From Anthonomus grandis grandis (lineage: Eukaryota; Arthropoda; Insecta; Coleoptera; Curculionidae): a DNA stretch of 64,000 bases. Positions 43,730 to 55,743 of the stretch are shown piece after piece. The number at the start of each line of letters is the position of its first letter. Within the stretch, counting starts at the first letter, position 1. The notes below the pieces were generated by a model, which was not told the DNA's origin, searched no databases, and saw nothing but the letters and a program-made list of their open reading frames with translations. The position numbers and the translations under genes were made by a program. The stretch covers positions 3,286,001 through 3,350,000 of the forward strand of contig NC_065562.1 in NCBI RefSeq assembly GCF_022605725.1, in the 5' to 3' direction.

Positions 43730-44480
43730 TTGGCTACGATAATTGAGTTAGAACGCATCAGACAATATCTTCAGACAATATTGCAATCGACAGTTAGCAA
43801 GATTAAGCAAAAGTTTAGTCAATTCCGTCATGTAAGAGATGTTCCTAGATGTGGTCGTCCTCAAGTTGATGAAAATAAGCAGTTAAAAGTTTTATTGGCG
43901 GCTCAAGATAATCAGCATGTAGCATCTAGGAAGGTGGATATTGGCACAAGTGTTCTTAAAATATTACATACGAATAAATACAACCGTTATAAGATGCAAG
44001 TTCATCAAGAACTCTTGGTCGGAGACTTTGAGTGGCGCCTTAAATGTTTCAAGCTTTTGCAAAATATGTGTTTGGTAGTACAAATTTAGTGAAAGATTTA
44101 CTTTTTTCCGATGAAGCCACTTTCCACGTTTCCACGTTTGAATAGTGGCGTAGATATCAAAAACTATCGGTACTGGTCCGATGTAAATCGGAGAGAGATC
44201 TTTTTCCCGAGATAAAACGTCCGGATTTGCCATACCATAACATCTGGTTCTAACAAGATGATGCTCCCCCTTATTATGCTGTGGAAGTTCGAAGTTATTT
44301 GCACGACACTTTCCCAAACAGGTGGATTGGAAGGAGCGGTGTTATTGAGTGTCCACCAAGATCACTCGATGTAACACCAATAGACTTTTTTTGCAGAAAC
44401 TTGTAGATCGATTAGACTATTGTCAGTTGACTAACGGTGGACATTTCGAAGAAAGAGGAATTACACGAACACTTTGAAAA
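43730..44480 (+). pseudogene. DD41D mariner-like transposase, element 3
   Basis: STVSKIKQKFSQF and RCGRPQVDENKQLKVLLA give the linker between HTH motifs, then KYNRYKMQVHQELL. LLFSDEATFHVS carries the first Asp. An internal deletion removes the middle. WFQQD-like WF.QDDAPPYYAVEVRSYL and NRWIGRSGVIECPPRSLDVTPIDFF follow, with 41 residues between the second and third Asp. The plus-strand start at about 43730 is the edge of homology, not a proven initiator. Confidence 0.75.
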
Positions 44481-44559
44481 ATGTATTCTACTTAAAATGT
44501 AATGAAAATTTCCTCCAGACGGCAGACTTATATTTAAAAAAACTTTTAATTTTAAACTT

Positions 44560-45412
44560 ATTAAGGGTGGTTACACCTCTTCTAGTTATTCTGAGAAAAG
44601 ACAACCTTTTCCCGACAGGTTTTTAAAACTGAAAGAAAATTTACCTAATCATGGCCCCTTTTCAAAACCGAGACTAAAAAATTACCAAAAAGAGAATCAA
44701 GTGGATAAAATTAGTGTTTTGACATGCGTAGCTCCAAATCCATCTACAGCTTTTAGAGTCATTGAGTCTGAAGTCGGAGTTAAGAAAAGCAATTCCCATT
44801 TGATTCTAAAAACAGACATTTCATCAATACAAGGAAGAAACTGTTCAACAATTTCATCCTGGAAACGCTGAACGCCGCTTAGTTTTTTTTACAGATACAA
44901 TTTTACAATTGAACTTTGACCGATTTGTAAGATGGGGCGATGAAGTATATTTTTCGTCAGATCGAATCATCTCTAATAGGCATAATAGCGGACAGTGGCA
45001 CCAAGAATATCCTCATATTACTCTTCAACGGCAGAAAAGGTTCAGGTTTAGCGTTGAATGTTTCATTTTGGGTGGTCAACTAGTTTTTAGAATGTTTGTA
45101 GAGGTGCTAACTACAGATCGGTATTTAAACATACAACAAGTTATTCCCAACCTTATAGAAAATATTTCTTTGGCAAATTTAAACAATATATATTTTCAAC
45201 AAGATGGTGCACCATCGGTGCATATTCGGCCATTCCTAGTGAATTCGTTTCCGCAAAAATGTATAGATATCAATGGTCCTATAAGACAGCCAGCAAGATC
45301 TCCCGATCTTTCCATCTTAGATATTTTGTGGGACTATATAAAAAACAGAGTTTATATGGTACGCCATACAAATTTTGAACAATTACAGCAATCAATAATA
45401 ATAGGTATATAA
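44560..45412 (+). pseudogene. Mariner-like transposase, element 4
   Basis: An N-terminal region (ISVLTCVAPNPSTAFRVIES) is separated by stops from an open frame at 44909-45412. That frame begins within the catalytic region (VYFSSDRIISNRHN, the first Asp) and reads HITLQRQKRFRFSVECFILG, LTTDRYLNIQQ, YFQQDGAPSVHIR and QPARSPDLSILDILWDYIK. The distance between the last two Asp is about 38 residues, so it differs from the DD41D copies. It directly follows element 3, on the same strand. Confidence 0.75.
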
Positions 45413-45824
45413 TAATAAAATTTGCATGCACATTCCATGTGCAAATATATCCGAGATTATGTGAAGTTTGTGTAAGAAAAATTTGAAATTTTTTTATGAA
45501 ATATCTGGATAAAATTTTTAAAATAAATTATAAATCATACAAAAAAAACTATAAAATAAATAAAAAAATATAGAAAATAATTAATATTTTTTAAAACTGA
45601 CAGTTTTATAAGAATCTGTCAGTCTATCACGGCCTTCTTAAAAACAATACGTCATTGTTTTCATAGAGATGCGTGACCGTAGCCTACCACTAAAATTAAA
45701 ATAATAGGTACTTATTTTAGGAAAATTGTCCGTTATTTGGTCATTTTTGAAATGAAGTGCATAGTGTTATACATTTGAAAAGGAAAAAAATAAAGCAGAT
45801 TTTTCTATTTAAAAATATACAGAC
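45413..45824. other. FANCI intron, unassigned
   Basis: AT-rich, with a short inverted CTGACAG/CTGTCAG pair at 45597-45630. No gene. Confidence 0.4.
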
Positions 45825-46016
45825 TGTTCCATTTGAAAAAAACATAAACTTATTTTTTATCTCAAAATCTTAAATCATTACAATAAAATAGATAACATAA
45901 TGGTATTCTACGAAAAAACTCCTATCAAAACCATTTTTTACTTTTTTAATATGTTAAATAATAACGGAGATCCAAGGGCAGTCCCAAAATCCAAAATTTT
46001 TAAAATCACTCTGTAG
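45825..46016. mobile_element. Short MITE with ACAGACTG / CACTCTGTA ends
   Basis: Ends TATACAGACTGTTCC and AATCACTCTGTAG are imperfect inverted matches to the common TACAGGGTGTTCC-type terminus. About 190 bp, no coding. Confidence 0.4.
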
Positions 46017-46088
46017 ATTAAACACTATGACAGCTGTCAAGTTTTTCATAATGGCATATTTCATTTCATAAAAAAAAGTAGCGCAATA

Positions 46089-47035
46089 ATGCAAAAACCG
46101 CAAGGCTCTATATATTGCAACCGAGATAACCTACAAAAGTCTCCAAATTTGGACATCCTTTACATACTGCAGATGGTAGTAAAGACGATGAGAATACAGA
46201 CACAATCTCTGTACAGACATAGCCAGAGGATGAAGCGTCAGAAGAAAAGGAATCTAGCCAGTGCTGATTTAGATGTACCCTTTAAACGACAAAAAACAAT
46301 AAATGAAAGTTTTTCGTTTTTAAAATCCTATACAACAGGGAGAGGACAGTAGTCATAGTAAAATAACAAATGCAATATTATTTATGATATGCCGTGACTA
46401 CCAGCCCCTTAATGATATAGGAACGAAGGAGTTATCCAGCTTATGCATGTTCAAAATATAAACTGCCATCCAGGAAGACGATTACCTCTTTAATTGATAA
46501 AAAATATGAAGCAATTAGCAATTTATTTGAAGAAAAAAATAAAAAACGTTGATAACGTAACATTATTGTGTGACATGTGGATTGAAGTTTTCTTGGAGTT
46601 ACAGTTCAGTTTTTGTATGGGAGTGAATTGTTTGATGGTAGCCTAAGTATATACGAATTGAGTGAACGACATACTGGAGACTATATCGCCGATTTCTTAA
46701 AAAATATGTTTGGATGAAATATTAATGACGATAAAATTACTTGCATTGTGACTGACGGAGCAGCTAATATGATTAAGGCAATTCACGTAGTATATGGTAA
46801 ACGAAAACACCTTATTTGTTTTGCTCACCTGCTAAGTTTAACAGTGACTCATGCTCTTGGACTGAAACAAGTAAGCGAGTATGAAACTGAGTTATCAAAA
46901 ATAATTAAAAACGTGAAAATAATTGTAGGATGGTTTAAGAAAAGTATAGTTGCGAGTGATTTATTAAGAAAAGCTTAAGAAAAGGAAAATGAAAAATTTA
47001 AACTTAAGCAAGATGTGGCAACCCGGTGTAATTGC
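46089..47035 (+). pseudogene. hAT transposase remnant, copy A (3' truncated)
   Basis: It starts after the BED finger: FKRQKTINESFSFLKSYTTG, ILFMICRDYQPLND, then many stops. The best part is at 46748-46978 with VTDGAANMIKAI (catalytic Asp), GKRKHLICFAHLLSLTVTHAL and IIVGWFKKSIVASDLLRKA, ending KLKQDVATR at about 47030. A LINE follows, so the C-terminal dimerisation domain is lost. It is the same family as copy B at 52358-57860. Confidence 0.75.
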
Positions 47036-48800
47036 ACTTGGAATTGCAGTACACAACGGCTACTTTAACATTCCTAGTTATGTAAGCGCTAGGTTCAGCA
47101 GAGACTGTTTAAATGCTCTTAAGTCATTTATTTGTTTTAACAATTTATTTCAGGTAAACCAAATCAGAAACAGTAATGGTGTACTTCTGGATCTTATTAT
47201 TGGATCTTTTGATGATGTTGGGGTTGATGGCGTTGAGAATTCTTTGGTTCCCGTTCATATTCACCATCCATATTTATGTATTTTCCAAAGCATGGTAAAG
47301 AACGTCTTAGACATTGCAAGGTTACCTCAACTACCAGATTTAACTTTAGAAAGCTTTTTGCTCCCAGAATTAAAAACATCTTTAGGTATCTATTGATGTT
47401 AATATTGTCACTGAGGCTTTCTATTCTATACATAATGACATTTTTGATAAATTACTATTTAAGTCACGTCAAAAAAATAGAAAACACCCAGTGTGGTTTG
47501 CCACTGAGATTATCAAACTTATTATCATTAAGTATAAACTTTACCATAAATCAAGCAAATCCAGATCTTTTTACTGGAAATCCAGATACAATTCCACAAA
47601 AGCTTCCATTAAAATTAAAATTAAAGCTGCCTACATCAACGACCTAACGGACGTGGAATCTGCGTTACGAACAAATCCCAGAATGTTTTGGTCCTTTGTG
47701 AAATCCTTGAGAGATTCTGCGGATATTGATATTTGGGGAAAGGATTTACTAAGGTTCTCAAGAGGTTGCAGATAGATTCGCGAGTTTTTTTTAAGTCCGT
47801 CTATATTAATGATAACGATTTAACATGCTTGCCTTTTAAACCCATGTCCTTTTTTTGTGGTCGGCTGGTCTCTGAAGATGAGATTATATCAAGACCATCA
47901 ACAAAATTAAAGGGAACAAGCCTTTTGGTCCAGATGGCATTCCAGTTTATGTATTGAAGGATTGCCGTGATCATTTGTTGAAGCCGCTAGGATATCTTTT
48001 TAATATTATTCTCCGAACTTCAAGTTATCCAGATAGGTGGAAAAATGGAATTAAGAGCTATGGCCCAATTACGATTATGAGCTCTATTTCCTTGTCTTGT
48101 AATTGATTATCTTTGAGCGCCTATTTGGTGAAATAGCTGGTCGCATTAGTTCATGTTAATATGGGTTGGGTGGGATGTCAACTTGCCCGAAAAATCAACT
48201 TTCTCTAATCTTAACCTATTCTGTCAATATATCCATGAAACTGTTAAAATCCCAGGTTGATGTTATCTATACAGTTATGGAGAAGCATTTTATAGAGTGA
48301 GACAGTATACAATCCTTTGTCAGACTGAGATGTTTCTTCTATTACTTGCGTAATTAAGCCATATCTCAGATGTAGGTTTCAATATGTTAAAATTAAAGGT
48401 TCCAAGTCATGTATCTTTAAAAGTACTTCTGGTATTCCGCAGGGCCACTCTTGTTTTTAGCTGCTGTCAACGGTCTGACTCTTAATATTAAAAATGCAAA
48501 GGGATTATTGTTTGCCGACGATTTCAAGTGTTTCCTTCAGATTCAGTCAGATGTAGCGAGCTGGTACGAATTAAATAGGTTCAGATTGAATGTCAGTAAG
48601 TGTGCTTGTATGTTCTTCACCTCAAATAGTAATCCCATAATTTTTATTTACACCATAAATGATGAACAGCTTCAAAGAGTACCCCAGTGCTGACCAGTTT
48701 TGAAGTGCATGTATTTTAAGTATCTCCCCAGAGAGGCTGTGATAATGATCATTTTTTGCCGGTTTTTGATAGACTGATGTTGATTTTTGATATGATAGAC
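47036..48800 (+). pseudogene. LINE endonuclease-reverse transcriptase remnant, element E (Jockey-like)
   Basis: The endonuclease end (SFICFNNLFQVNQIRNSNGV, LLDLIIGSF, LVPVHIHHPYL) is followed by PVWFATEIIKLI-like and SFYWKSRYNSTKASIKIKIK and WSFVKSLRDSADI spacer. Then come FGPDGIPVYVLKDCRDHL, a short NYRPITIM-like block, and after a deletion GLLFADDFKCFLQI, with catalytic ADD kept, and LNVSKCACMFFT. The element is split over all three plus frames by many indels. This domain order fits Jockey. Confidence 0.78.
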
Positions 48801-49024
48801 GCGTCAGTAAAACAATACTATTTAGCGCCATCAATTTTATTTATTGATATATTTTCCTCATATCAAGTAAATATAAATTATTTGTATTATTTTCTTATTT
48901 TTTTTATTTTTTCATATATATTTGAAAACATTACAAACTGAATGACGTGTGTAGCTTTTTCCAAATTTGGTTTTCATGTTTTCGCTATAATTGCCATGGA
49001 GGTTACATATCAGTCTAGTTTTGT

Positions 49025-49640
49025 TTAAGTAATGACATTTTGATAGAAAATGTTTAACTGTTTGAGTTGCATTACAGAAATTACATCAGGTCTCCGCCCA
49101 TGTGAGTCTCCTTTTAAAATGTAAGAGTGAGTTAAGTATGCATGACCTATAGCAGGCCTTTTCCAAATTTCAAACTTCACCCTTTCCAAGTTGTGGAAAG
49201 TGAAATGAATTTTTAAAAGTTGGTTTCGTTTCATATAATTTGCTTCTGTTTCTTTGTAGATCCCAGTTTTTTTTTATCTACATTTTCTAAGATGTTTATA
49301 GGATCATTTTTAAACTCCGTTTTGCTAAATAAATTATTGACTGGCTTGCCCTTAGACACGGCCTGTTTTGCGAGGCAATCTACTTTTTCGTTCGCCTTAA
49401 TTCCTACGTGGTTGGTAATCCATAAAAAAGAAAAAGTTTTGTCTGTTTAATTGCTAAAGTGAGAAGATCTAGCATTTGATGAAATTGGATGATTTATGCT
49501 TAATTGATTGTAAAGAGCTTAATGAGTCAGTTATAATCACAAATTTATCCTGGTCTATATTCTGAGTTACATATCTGATCCCTTCTTTAATGGCCAGGAG
49601 TTCGACACAGAAAACAGATGTAATTGGGTTCAATTTCAAC
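49025..49640 (-). pseudogene. RNase H domain of LINE element F
   Basis: SVFCVELLAIKEGIRYV (catalytic Glu) and KFVIITDSLSSLQSIKH (catalytic Asp) precede WITNHVGIKANEKVDCLAKQ, with His and the last Asp, then IGHAYLTHSYILKGD, the C-terminal IGH.RLTHS motif. All four RNase H blocks are present, though frames break around 49450 and 49230. Confidence 0.78.
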
Positions 49641-49659
49641 ATTAGAAAGAATTCTTTTA

Positions 49660-50200
49660 AGTACCTTGCGGAATTCCGTTTTTTAGTTCAAAGCTATGTG
49701 ATAAACAATTGTGAAGATGTACTATAGCAAAACGAAAAGTTTGCAATACAAAATGGGAGATTACCCATGATATTCGAACTTCTTCAATTGTAAAAGAATA
49801 TTGTGTTTCCAAGTGTTGTCATATATTTTATTGACACACGTCCTTTGATTCCAATAACCAGATGAGCGGGCTGTTAACCATTCTTTCTAGTATTTTACTT
49901 ATATGATTCGTCATTGATATAGGTCTGTAGTTATCTGGTTTTTAGCTTTTTCTGGTTTATGAATCGGAAGTAAGAAGCGAGTCTCCAGCTGTTTGAAAAA
50001 ATATTTTCCTTCCAAACAAAATTAAAGGAATTTAGGATAGCTCCCAGGAATTCATTTGGGAGATTTGAAATCATGGGATTAAGAATTCCATCTGGTCCAG
50101 GTGCTGAATTTTTAGCTGCCTTTATGGATTTTTTAAGTTGTTCCATGGAGAACGGAAGGTTATATTGATAATGAATCCTGAGTAGAAAAGTCAATTTGTG
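49660..50200 (-). pseudogene. Reverse transcriptase of LINE element F
   Basis: LPFSMEQLKKSIKAAKNSAP and GPDGILNPMISNLPNEFLG open the domain, then FNFVWKENIFSNSWRLA and, after shifts, MTNHISKILERMVNSPL. The GVPQGS motif survives as KNGIPQGT. The YADD core is deleted. Non-functional. Confidence 0.72.
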
Positions 50201-50689
50201 TATTTGTGTATGAAACTGTTATTATAGGATATATTTAATGAATTTAATTCGTAATAATTAGCAAATTTAATAGTGTTTAATCCGTGATCCATGAATTTAT
50301 AACCAGATTTGGGATAGATCGAGAAGGGTGTGATTTCATTTTACTAATATTCTGCCATACCTAATGATTGAACATGCAGGAGTATAGTAATGAAATAAGG
50401 TTTCCCCAAGAAGATATTGCCTATTTGATTGTTCTTTTTACTTTTTTTCTTAAAATTAATAAAATTTTCCGGCGATTTATTTCTTTTAAATCCATTCACG
50501 GAATCCCCACGGAACTGGAGGTTTGTTTTGAGAGAATAATGTTTTAGGAATTTAAATATTGGCAGCAAATATTTCTAATTAATAACGTTTAAGTAGATAT
50601 TTATATCAAATGGGACAAAGGGAGGTACTTTTATACTTGGTTTGAAAAGTTGCCAGTCGGCTTTTTTAGCTTCCATTTCATTATTTTTT

Positions 50690-51150
50690 TTAAACCATAT
50701 GCGTACATGTTTTTATCTCTTAAAATAATTGGGTAGTGATCACTTCTATATACGTCTTCTAGGATATCACATTCAACATCTAAGTAGAACTAGATTTTCT
50801 TTGGAAATTAATATTTCTACCATCTTCCCTCTAGTATTTAATAATAATGAACCCCATAGGGGGTTGTGTGCGTTTAAATCTCCTAAAATTAAAAATGGGT
50901 GAGGAATTTGTGATATGAGATTAGTAAGGTCTTCTTCTTTGACTTAAAAAGTAGAAGATAGATAGCATATCGAGGTAATTATTTTACGAACGTGGAGATG
51001 ATTACTGTTTCTTAATTTGAGTTCAGGTTTACTATTCCTCTTTTCGAGATGTAAATCCATTTAGATTCTATGTGTTAAGAGATTTTGATCATATTTTTAT
51101 TTATATTGTTATGGTTTTTTAGAAGAGGAAATGTGTTTCCTCTTTTTTTA
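50690..51150 (-). pseudogene. Endonuclease of LINE element F
   Basis: FLILGDLNAHNPLWGS, with the Asp and Asn of the catalytic GD(F/L)N motif and a following RGKMVEILIS, then YRSDHYPIIL, the catalytic SDHxPI. This is the apurinic-type endonuclease that nicks the target. It is recognisable only in short stretches around stops. Confidence 0.7.
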
Positions 51151-51169
51151 TTTAGTTGTAACATCCATT

Positions 51170-51900
51170 TGCATATCTGTTCCTTGATCTTCAGAATGTT
51201 TTTGAGTATTTTTCTTCGAGGAAGTTTTTCTTTGTAAAGAAGAAGATCGACGATGGGAACTAGAGGAAGACTGAGAAGGTCTCTTTGTTTCCTTGGGAGG
51301 AAGAATGTTTATTGAAAATGTTGGTGGATCTTTTTGTTAAATTCTTAAGGAGGAAGAGGAGGGAGACGAAAGTGAAAGAGTTTTTGGAGTTGGAATATGA
51401 GGGGTTGGGGGAAGGATTGTAAGTTTCTTGGGTTAGGGTTTGGGAAGGGTTTTTATGAGGAGAATCGTTGTTAGAGGGTTTCCATTTTTGGTGACAATGT
51501 TGGCATACAAATGACAGAGATGACTGATTTCTGACCTGATGTTGTTTGAAAAAAACATGTTATAAATAAAGGGTTTGTGGTCCTAAATTTTCTTCCTGCT
51601 TCTGGAAATGATAGTTTTAGAACAATTACCTTAGTTTCTGCATTTCAAATTGTTGTTAGTGTATCATACATCCCATATATCTTGGAAAGTGGTTTTGTTT
51701 ACAATTAACGCAAAATGAGAGAATGAACACGGCGAACCACGGTGTTCTGGGTGACTGCATGATAGACAGATTGAGATATTATAACAACTAGGGGAAGTAT
51801 ATCCAAAAGATTGACATTTGAAACATCTTAGAGAGCCTAGAATATGTTATCTTAGTCTTAAGGATAGATAACCGGCCTTTATTCTTGATGGTAATTGTGT
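51170..51900 (-). pseudogene. ORF1 (gag) of LINE element F
   Basis: LRCFKCQSFGYTSPSC (first knuckle, His replaced by Tyr) and ICLSCSHPEHRGSPC (second, intact C-X2-C-X4-H-X4-C) are followed by a Ser/Pro/Lys-rich tail (PKETKRPSQSSSSSHRRSSS) that ends MQMDVTTK and a stop near 51145. This is the RNA-binding protein of I/Jockey-type LINEs. Frameshifts separate the knuckles from the tail. Confidence 0.65.
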
Positions 51901-51950
51901 GTTTTAAGTGATAAGATGAAAGTATTAGAAGGCAAAAAGTTGTTTCTAAT

Positions 51951-52357
51951 AAACATCGATGTTTATTAGATTATTTCTTCAAACAAAAATGACCAATTAA
52001 AATGATTGAAAATGTGCGAAATGAAATACTTTAGGGAATTGAATACTACTCGATTCCTGTATCTGAGTATAGTCTACTACCCATTATTACTGTCACATAT
52101 GTAACGGGGGATTCCCTGGTTAATTAACCTTACCTTAAGTTGATCATTTTATATTTGAACATTAATTATAATTACAGTATTAGGTAAGTTACGTCAAAAT
52201 TTTTATTAACATAGATGTTTTTATTTAGATTAGAAAGAGTAAATAAGAAAGAGCATATTGTTATATAATAAAAATATTTGTTGTTTATTATTTGATAATT
52301 CAAAAACATTAAAACTTCAACTGAATATGGCATTTTTATCTTTGCAGACATAAGGAA
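51951..52357. other. Boundary DNA with 26-bp perfect palindrome at 51945-51970
   Basis: TCTAATAAACATCGATGTTTATTAGA is perfectly palindromic without a spacer. It lies between LINE F and hAT copy B; hAT 5' noncoding DNA is probably included. Confidence 0.6.
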
Positions 52358-52912
52358 ATGCCACCTAAAAGTAATTTGTGGCAGTATTTTAAAAGATGTG
52401 AAGATAAAAAATATGCTATTTGTCGATTCTGTTCCAAGCAAATCAAAACTTCTGGAAACACAATTAACCTAAAATGTCACCTTCAAACAATGCATAAGCA
52501 CATTTTAGAAAAATCCTGTGGTCTTCCTTTACCACCTACAATAAATAAAACTAAAACTGATAATGATGTTCCTTCAACTTCATCTGGTTCCACTAAAATT
52601 ACCACTCTTAGACTCACGACTACCAATAAGGGGATGATTGTAGATTCTGATAGTAAAAAAGAAGATATGCATGCAGATACTGAAACCGATATAGCCACAA
52701 CCTACGAGAGTGAGAGCACAGGGACATCATTTTCGTCAAACTTTTCACAGACATAACAGAGAAGTTGGAGTATAGGTCAATCCATCCATCATTTAGCAAA
52801 CACTGGCAAAAAACAATAACTGAAAGTTTCTTAAGTTTGAAATCACACTCACCTGGTGGCAGAAGACAAATTCCCTTTTGTTCATGATATGCCGTGACTA
52901 TCGGCCCATTAA
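52358..52912 (+). pseudogene. hAT transposase copy B, N-terminal piece with BED finger
   Basis: From the ATG at 52358 it reads SNLWQYFKRCEDKKYAICRF and CSKQI, then NLKCHLQTMHKH: a BED zinc finger (C-X2-C ... H-X4-H). A Ser/Thr-rich acidic linker (about residues 60-130) stops at 52754-52756. Then in other frames come KTITESFLSLKSH and the ICRDYRPI block. It is cut at TA 52913-52914 by the DD82E-type element, and resumes at 56268. Confidence 0.82.
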
Positions 52913-53227
52913 TAAAGTCGAAATTATACCCATTTGTAGTTACGTCATCCAGGTGAGAAAAAACGTATGGCGTAGATATTTTTGCCAATCAATATTAGGT
53001 TAGAAACTTTACCATCGCCTTCAGAAATTAATAGTCTGCTATGTATTTTTATACGTTCAGAAGTTAACAAATGATTTATTTTAGTAGCATATTATTATAT
53101 TTTTATATTCGTGTATATACTTTCATTCCCAAAAAATTTAAAAAAATCTTGTAGTATTTATTGTATTATTAACAAACTTAACAATTAACAAATATTATTA
53201 TAATTAATCATAAATAATGGGACATAA

Positions 53228-53290
53228 ACAACAAGTCCGAAACGGAATTGCACTTCAAACTGAGAATGTGATACAGCGAGCCGCAGCTGA
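53228..53290. repeat. Inverted partial copy of the DD82E N-terminal coding segment
   Basis: ACAAGTCCGAAACGGAATTG and ATGTGATACAGCGAGCCGCA match, in opposite orientation, 55915-55975 within the transposase start. It lies beyond the 3' end of the transposase gene, about 315 bases from the left terminus. Confidence 0.85.
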
Positions 53291-53566
53291 ACCGAGCTTA
53301 CAAAAATTGTGAATAATGGTATAAAATTATTTTAACTCACTGGGAAAAATTTAAATGCTGACAATTTAATTTACTTGTTCATGAAAAAAAATGCTGCTTG
53401 AAGGAATATGTTAACACATTAAAATGAAAATACCATTCCAAAAAATATAACATACACACTCAAAAAAAACACGCCATATTGCATTACCAAGTTAATGAAA
53501 TTGCAACGATATGATTGAATACTTAAACGACGATCATAAAATAAAATTTGCTAGAACAAAAAAAGC

Positions 53567-54305
53567 TTAATCAATCTCGTCAGTATTGTCAGAGTCAGAA
53601 CTGAAATCAGAAATATTGTCTTCGTCATCGTCGTCTTCGTCAGTCGTAATCACAAGTGGCAGAATGTCATAGGCATCACACACTTGTATTGCCTCCCAAG
53701 CCTTTTCAATTACCTTTTCTGTATGAAAAACATATTTTTGCCAATGATCTATAGAAATTTCGTTTATTACCCTTTCCCATGTAGTCAGAACTTCTGAAGG
53801 TGACCTCTTAAAATTGGAAATATATTGATCATATTTTCGTTTACATTCCGACCATACCATTTCAATTGCATTAAACTGGCAATGATATGGTGAAAGTCGC
53901 AAAATTTTGTGTCCTAAAGGTTTAAAATATTCATCAAGGAAGTACTTTTTTTCACTAGGGCAGTTTCTGCGTGCAATACTCCATATTTTATCTTTCATGG
54001 CTTTTTCTGGAAAGCCAATATTCTTTTTCTTCAACCATTCGGTCAGTCTCTGCTTTGTCCAAGATTTTCTCGGGATTTCTTCTAATAAACCAGAATGGTA
54101 ACTTGCATTGTCCATGATTATAAATGACTTTGGGGGAAGATTTGGAACCAGCTGAGTTTTAAACCAGTTTTCGAAGTTTTTCCTGTTCATATTGTCATGA
54201 TAATCTCCCGTCTTTAATCCACTCTTGAATATTAAATTTGCACCCTTGATGAAGCCATCTTTGGTTCCGGCGGGGATGACCTTAAAAATAGGAGATAATT
54301 CAATT
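53567..54305 (-). CDS. DD82E transposase, C-terminal catalytic part (copy B)
   Basis: An open stretch reads ELSPIFKVIPAGTKDGFIKG and then NFENWFKTQLVPNLPPKSF. The second Asp is in IIMDNASYHS. WLKKKNIGF and LRLSPYHCQFNAIEMVWSEC follow; the catalytic Glu is 82 residues after that Asp. An acidic Asp/Glu-rich tail ends at the TAA at 53567-53569. I recall a described DD82E family called Sailor; the spacing fits. The frame is open here, but the N-terminal parts are interrupted, and an intron or a lesion lies at about 54306-54524. Confidence 0.82.
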
Positions 54306-54524
54306 CTCTTCTTTTAGAAATCATTCTTCCAGAACATAAATTTAATATAATTAATAAGTAATGTTCCATGCGAGTAGTGTATGGACTTAAATTCCCTCAT
54401 ATTGTCTTCGAGAGAAATTATATGAAACTATGAAATAGATGAAATTATGAAGTTAGAGGGCCCTTACAAGGGCAATAGTTTTTATTCAAAAAAAAATCTA
54501 AAAAGATAACCAGATAATTTTTAC

Positions 54525-54900
54525 CTTCACTGTTTTTCCTTGAATCCATGTGCTTGGTGTCATCTTGCCAGCTACTACGAAATGATCCCTTGCTAAAAAT
54601 CCACGTCTCGTCAATGAAAACTGGAGTAAAACCTTCCGGACCTACATTTCTATTTTTGATATACTCCCTTAAAAAATTGATTCTTTTATGTTGTTTTAAA
54701 ATTTATTTATTTATTTTTTAAAATTTATTCTTTTCATCAAATATTTTCTGTTATTTGATTTTTTCCACTTGAAGCCTATACTATTGATCCATCTTCTTAA
54801 GGAGTCAATGGAAAACTCAAAATATTCAATTTCTTCCCCGAACTTTTCTCTTATTGTTGCCAATATTACTTATTCTTTTCTGGCGTACATAGAATAAATT
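54525..54900 (-). pseudogene. DD82E transposase, central part (copy B)
   Basis: IREKFGEEIEYFEFSIDSLR and RWINSIGFKWKKSNNRKYL precede REYIKNRNVGPEGFTPVFID, the last carrying the first catalytic Asp in FIDETW. A GTAAAA donor-like site follows at about 54523. Frame breaks near 54700-54720. Placed by similarity with the remnant after the gap (LDETW). Confidence 0.7.
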
Positions 54901-55209
54901 GTGTCCCGAATTCTATGTTTCAAATATGTTGTAATTTTGGTTTTTGCTGTCTTTTGCTTGGAAGATATACGGGCTGCGTAATCCTGATCTGATTTTATCC
55001 CATTCTTCGGTTCTAGTCGACTTTAGGTATCTCCGGATTTTAACATTTTTGAATATGAAATAGTAAGCTAATCTTCTTTGGACTATTTTAAGCAAAAAAA
55101 ATTGGAGGATTAATAACATTTTCTTTAATAAAATAATAAAAACAAAAAAAAGTCATGACAATGTGTACCTACGTACGATATAAACTCGTTTTCGAACATT
55201 CGCCGCAAG

Positions 55210-55300
55210 CGCTTCATGGTTTAGTGGTAATGAGAGTGAACCTATGAGCCGGTCGGCCTGGGTTCAGATTTCAACTGTGCCGGTTTTACTTTTTTTATTT
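55210..55300 (+). repeat. tRNA-derived SINE-like segment
   Basis: A-box-like TGGTTTAGTGGTAA at 55217 and B-box-like GGGTTCAGATTTC at 55260 have tRNA spacing. A GCCGG segment and a T-rich terminator follow. It is not a functional tRNA (arms do not pair well), and it is nested inside the DD82E element. Confidence 0.6.
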
Positions 55301-55743
55301 TTTTGCGACTAAGAATTTTGTAGTTTTGGAAAAAGTATTTAATTTAAACGAAATTATACATAAAACATGACCAAAAAGACGAAATTGTTTATATAACATA
55401 AAAAAAATGATTTTACCTTTTCTTGTACCTAATTAAGTCCCTTTATTTGGGATAAATTGTTTCAAGTTAAGATGTTGGGGCTTACGCCCCCCATGTGCTC
55501 GACATTTACGAGTCCTCTCTATATTTTTTCATATGAATAGAATCTCAAAATGTTAGAAAATATGGAGGCTACGAACATTTGCGTAAGGGAATGAATTTTT
55601 TGCTTGTGTACAAATGTGTGTAAAAGTGAAACCCATTCACTATTATAGTGTAAAAACACTGCTATCATTATCAATAGCAACGAGTTTCGATCATCAAATA
55701 GAGTAGAGTAGACCTCTTTTTTGACATAATTTAATATTATTTT

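Larger units (their letters stand above)
48990..51950 (-). mobile_element. I/R1-like LINE with gag, endonuclease, RT and RNase H, element F
   Basis: A nearly full-length but degenerate LINE on the minus strand. G/C-poor ORF1 with two zinc knuckles (51730-51830) is followed by endonuclease (about 50700-51150), reverse transcriptase (about 49660-50200) and RNase H (49025-49640). All parts are in the expected order and strand. Confidence 0.75.

Noticed and set aside
52483..52988. Minus-strand frames over hAT copy B
   Set aside because: Shadows of the BED-finger and linker coding on plus.
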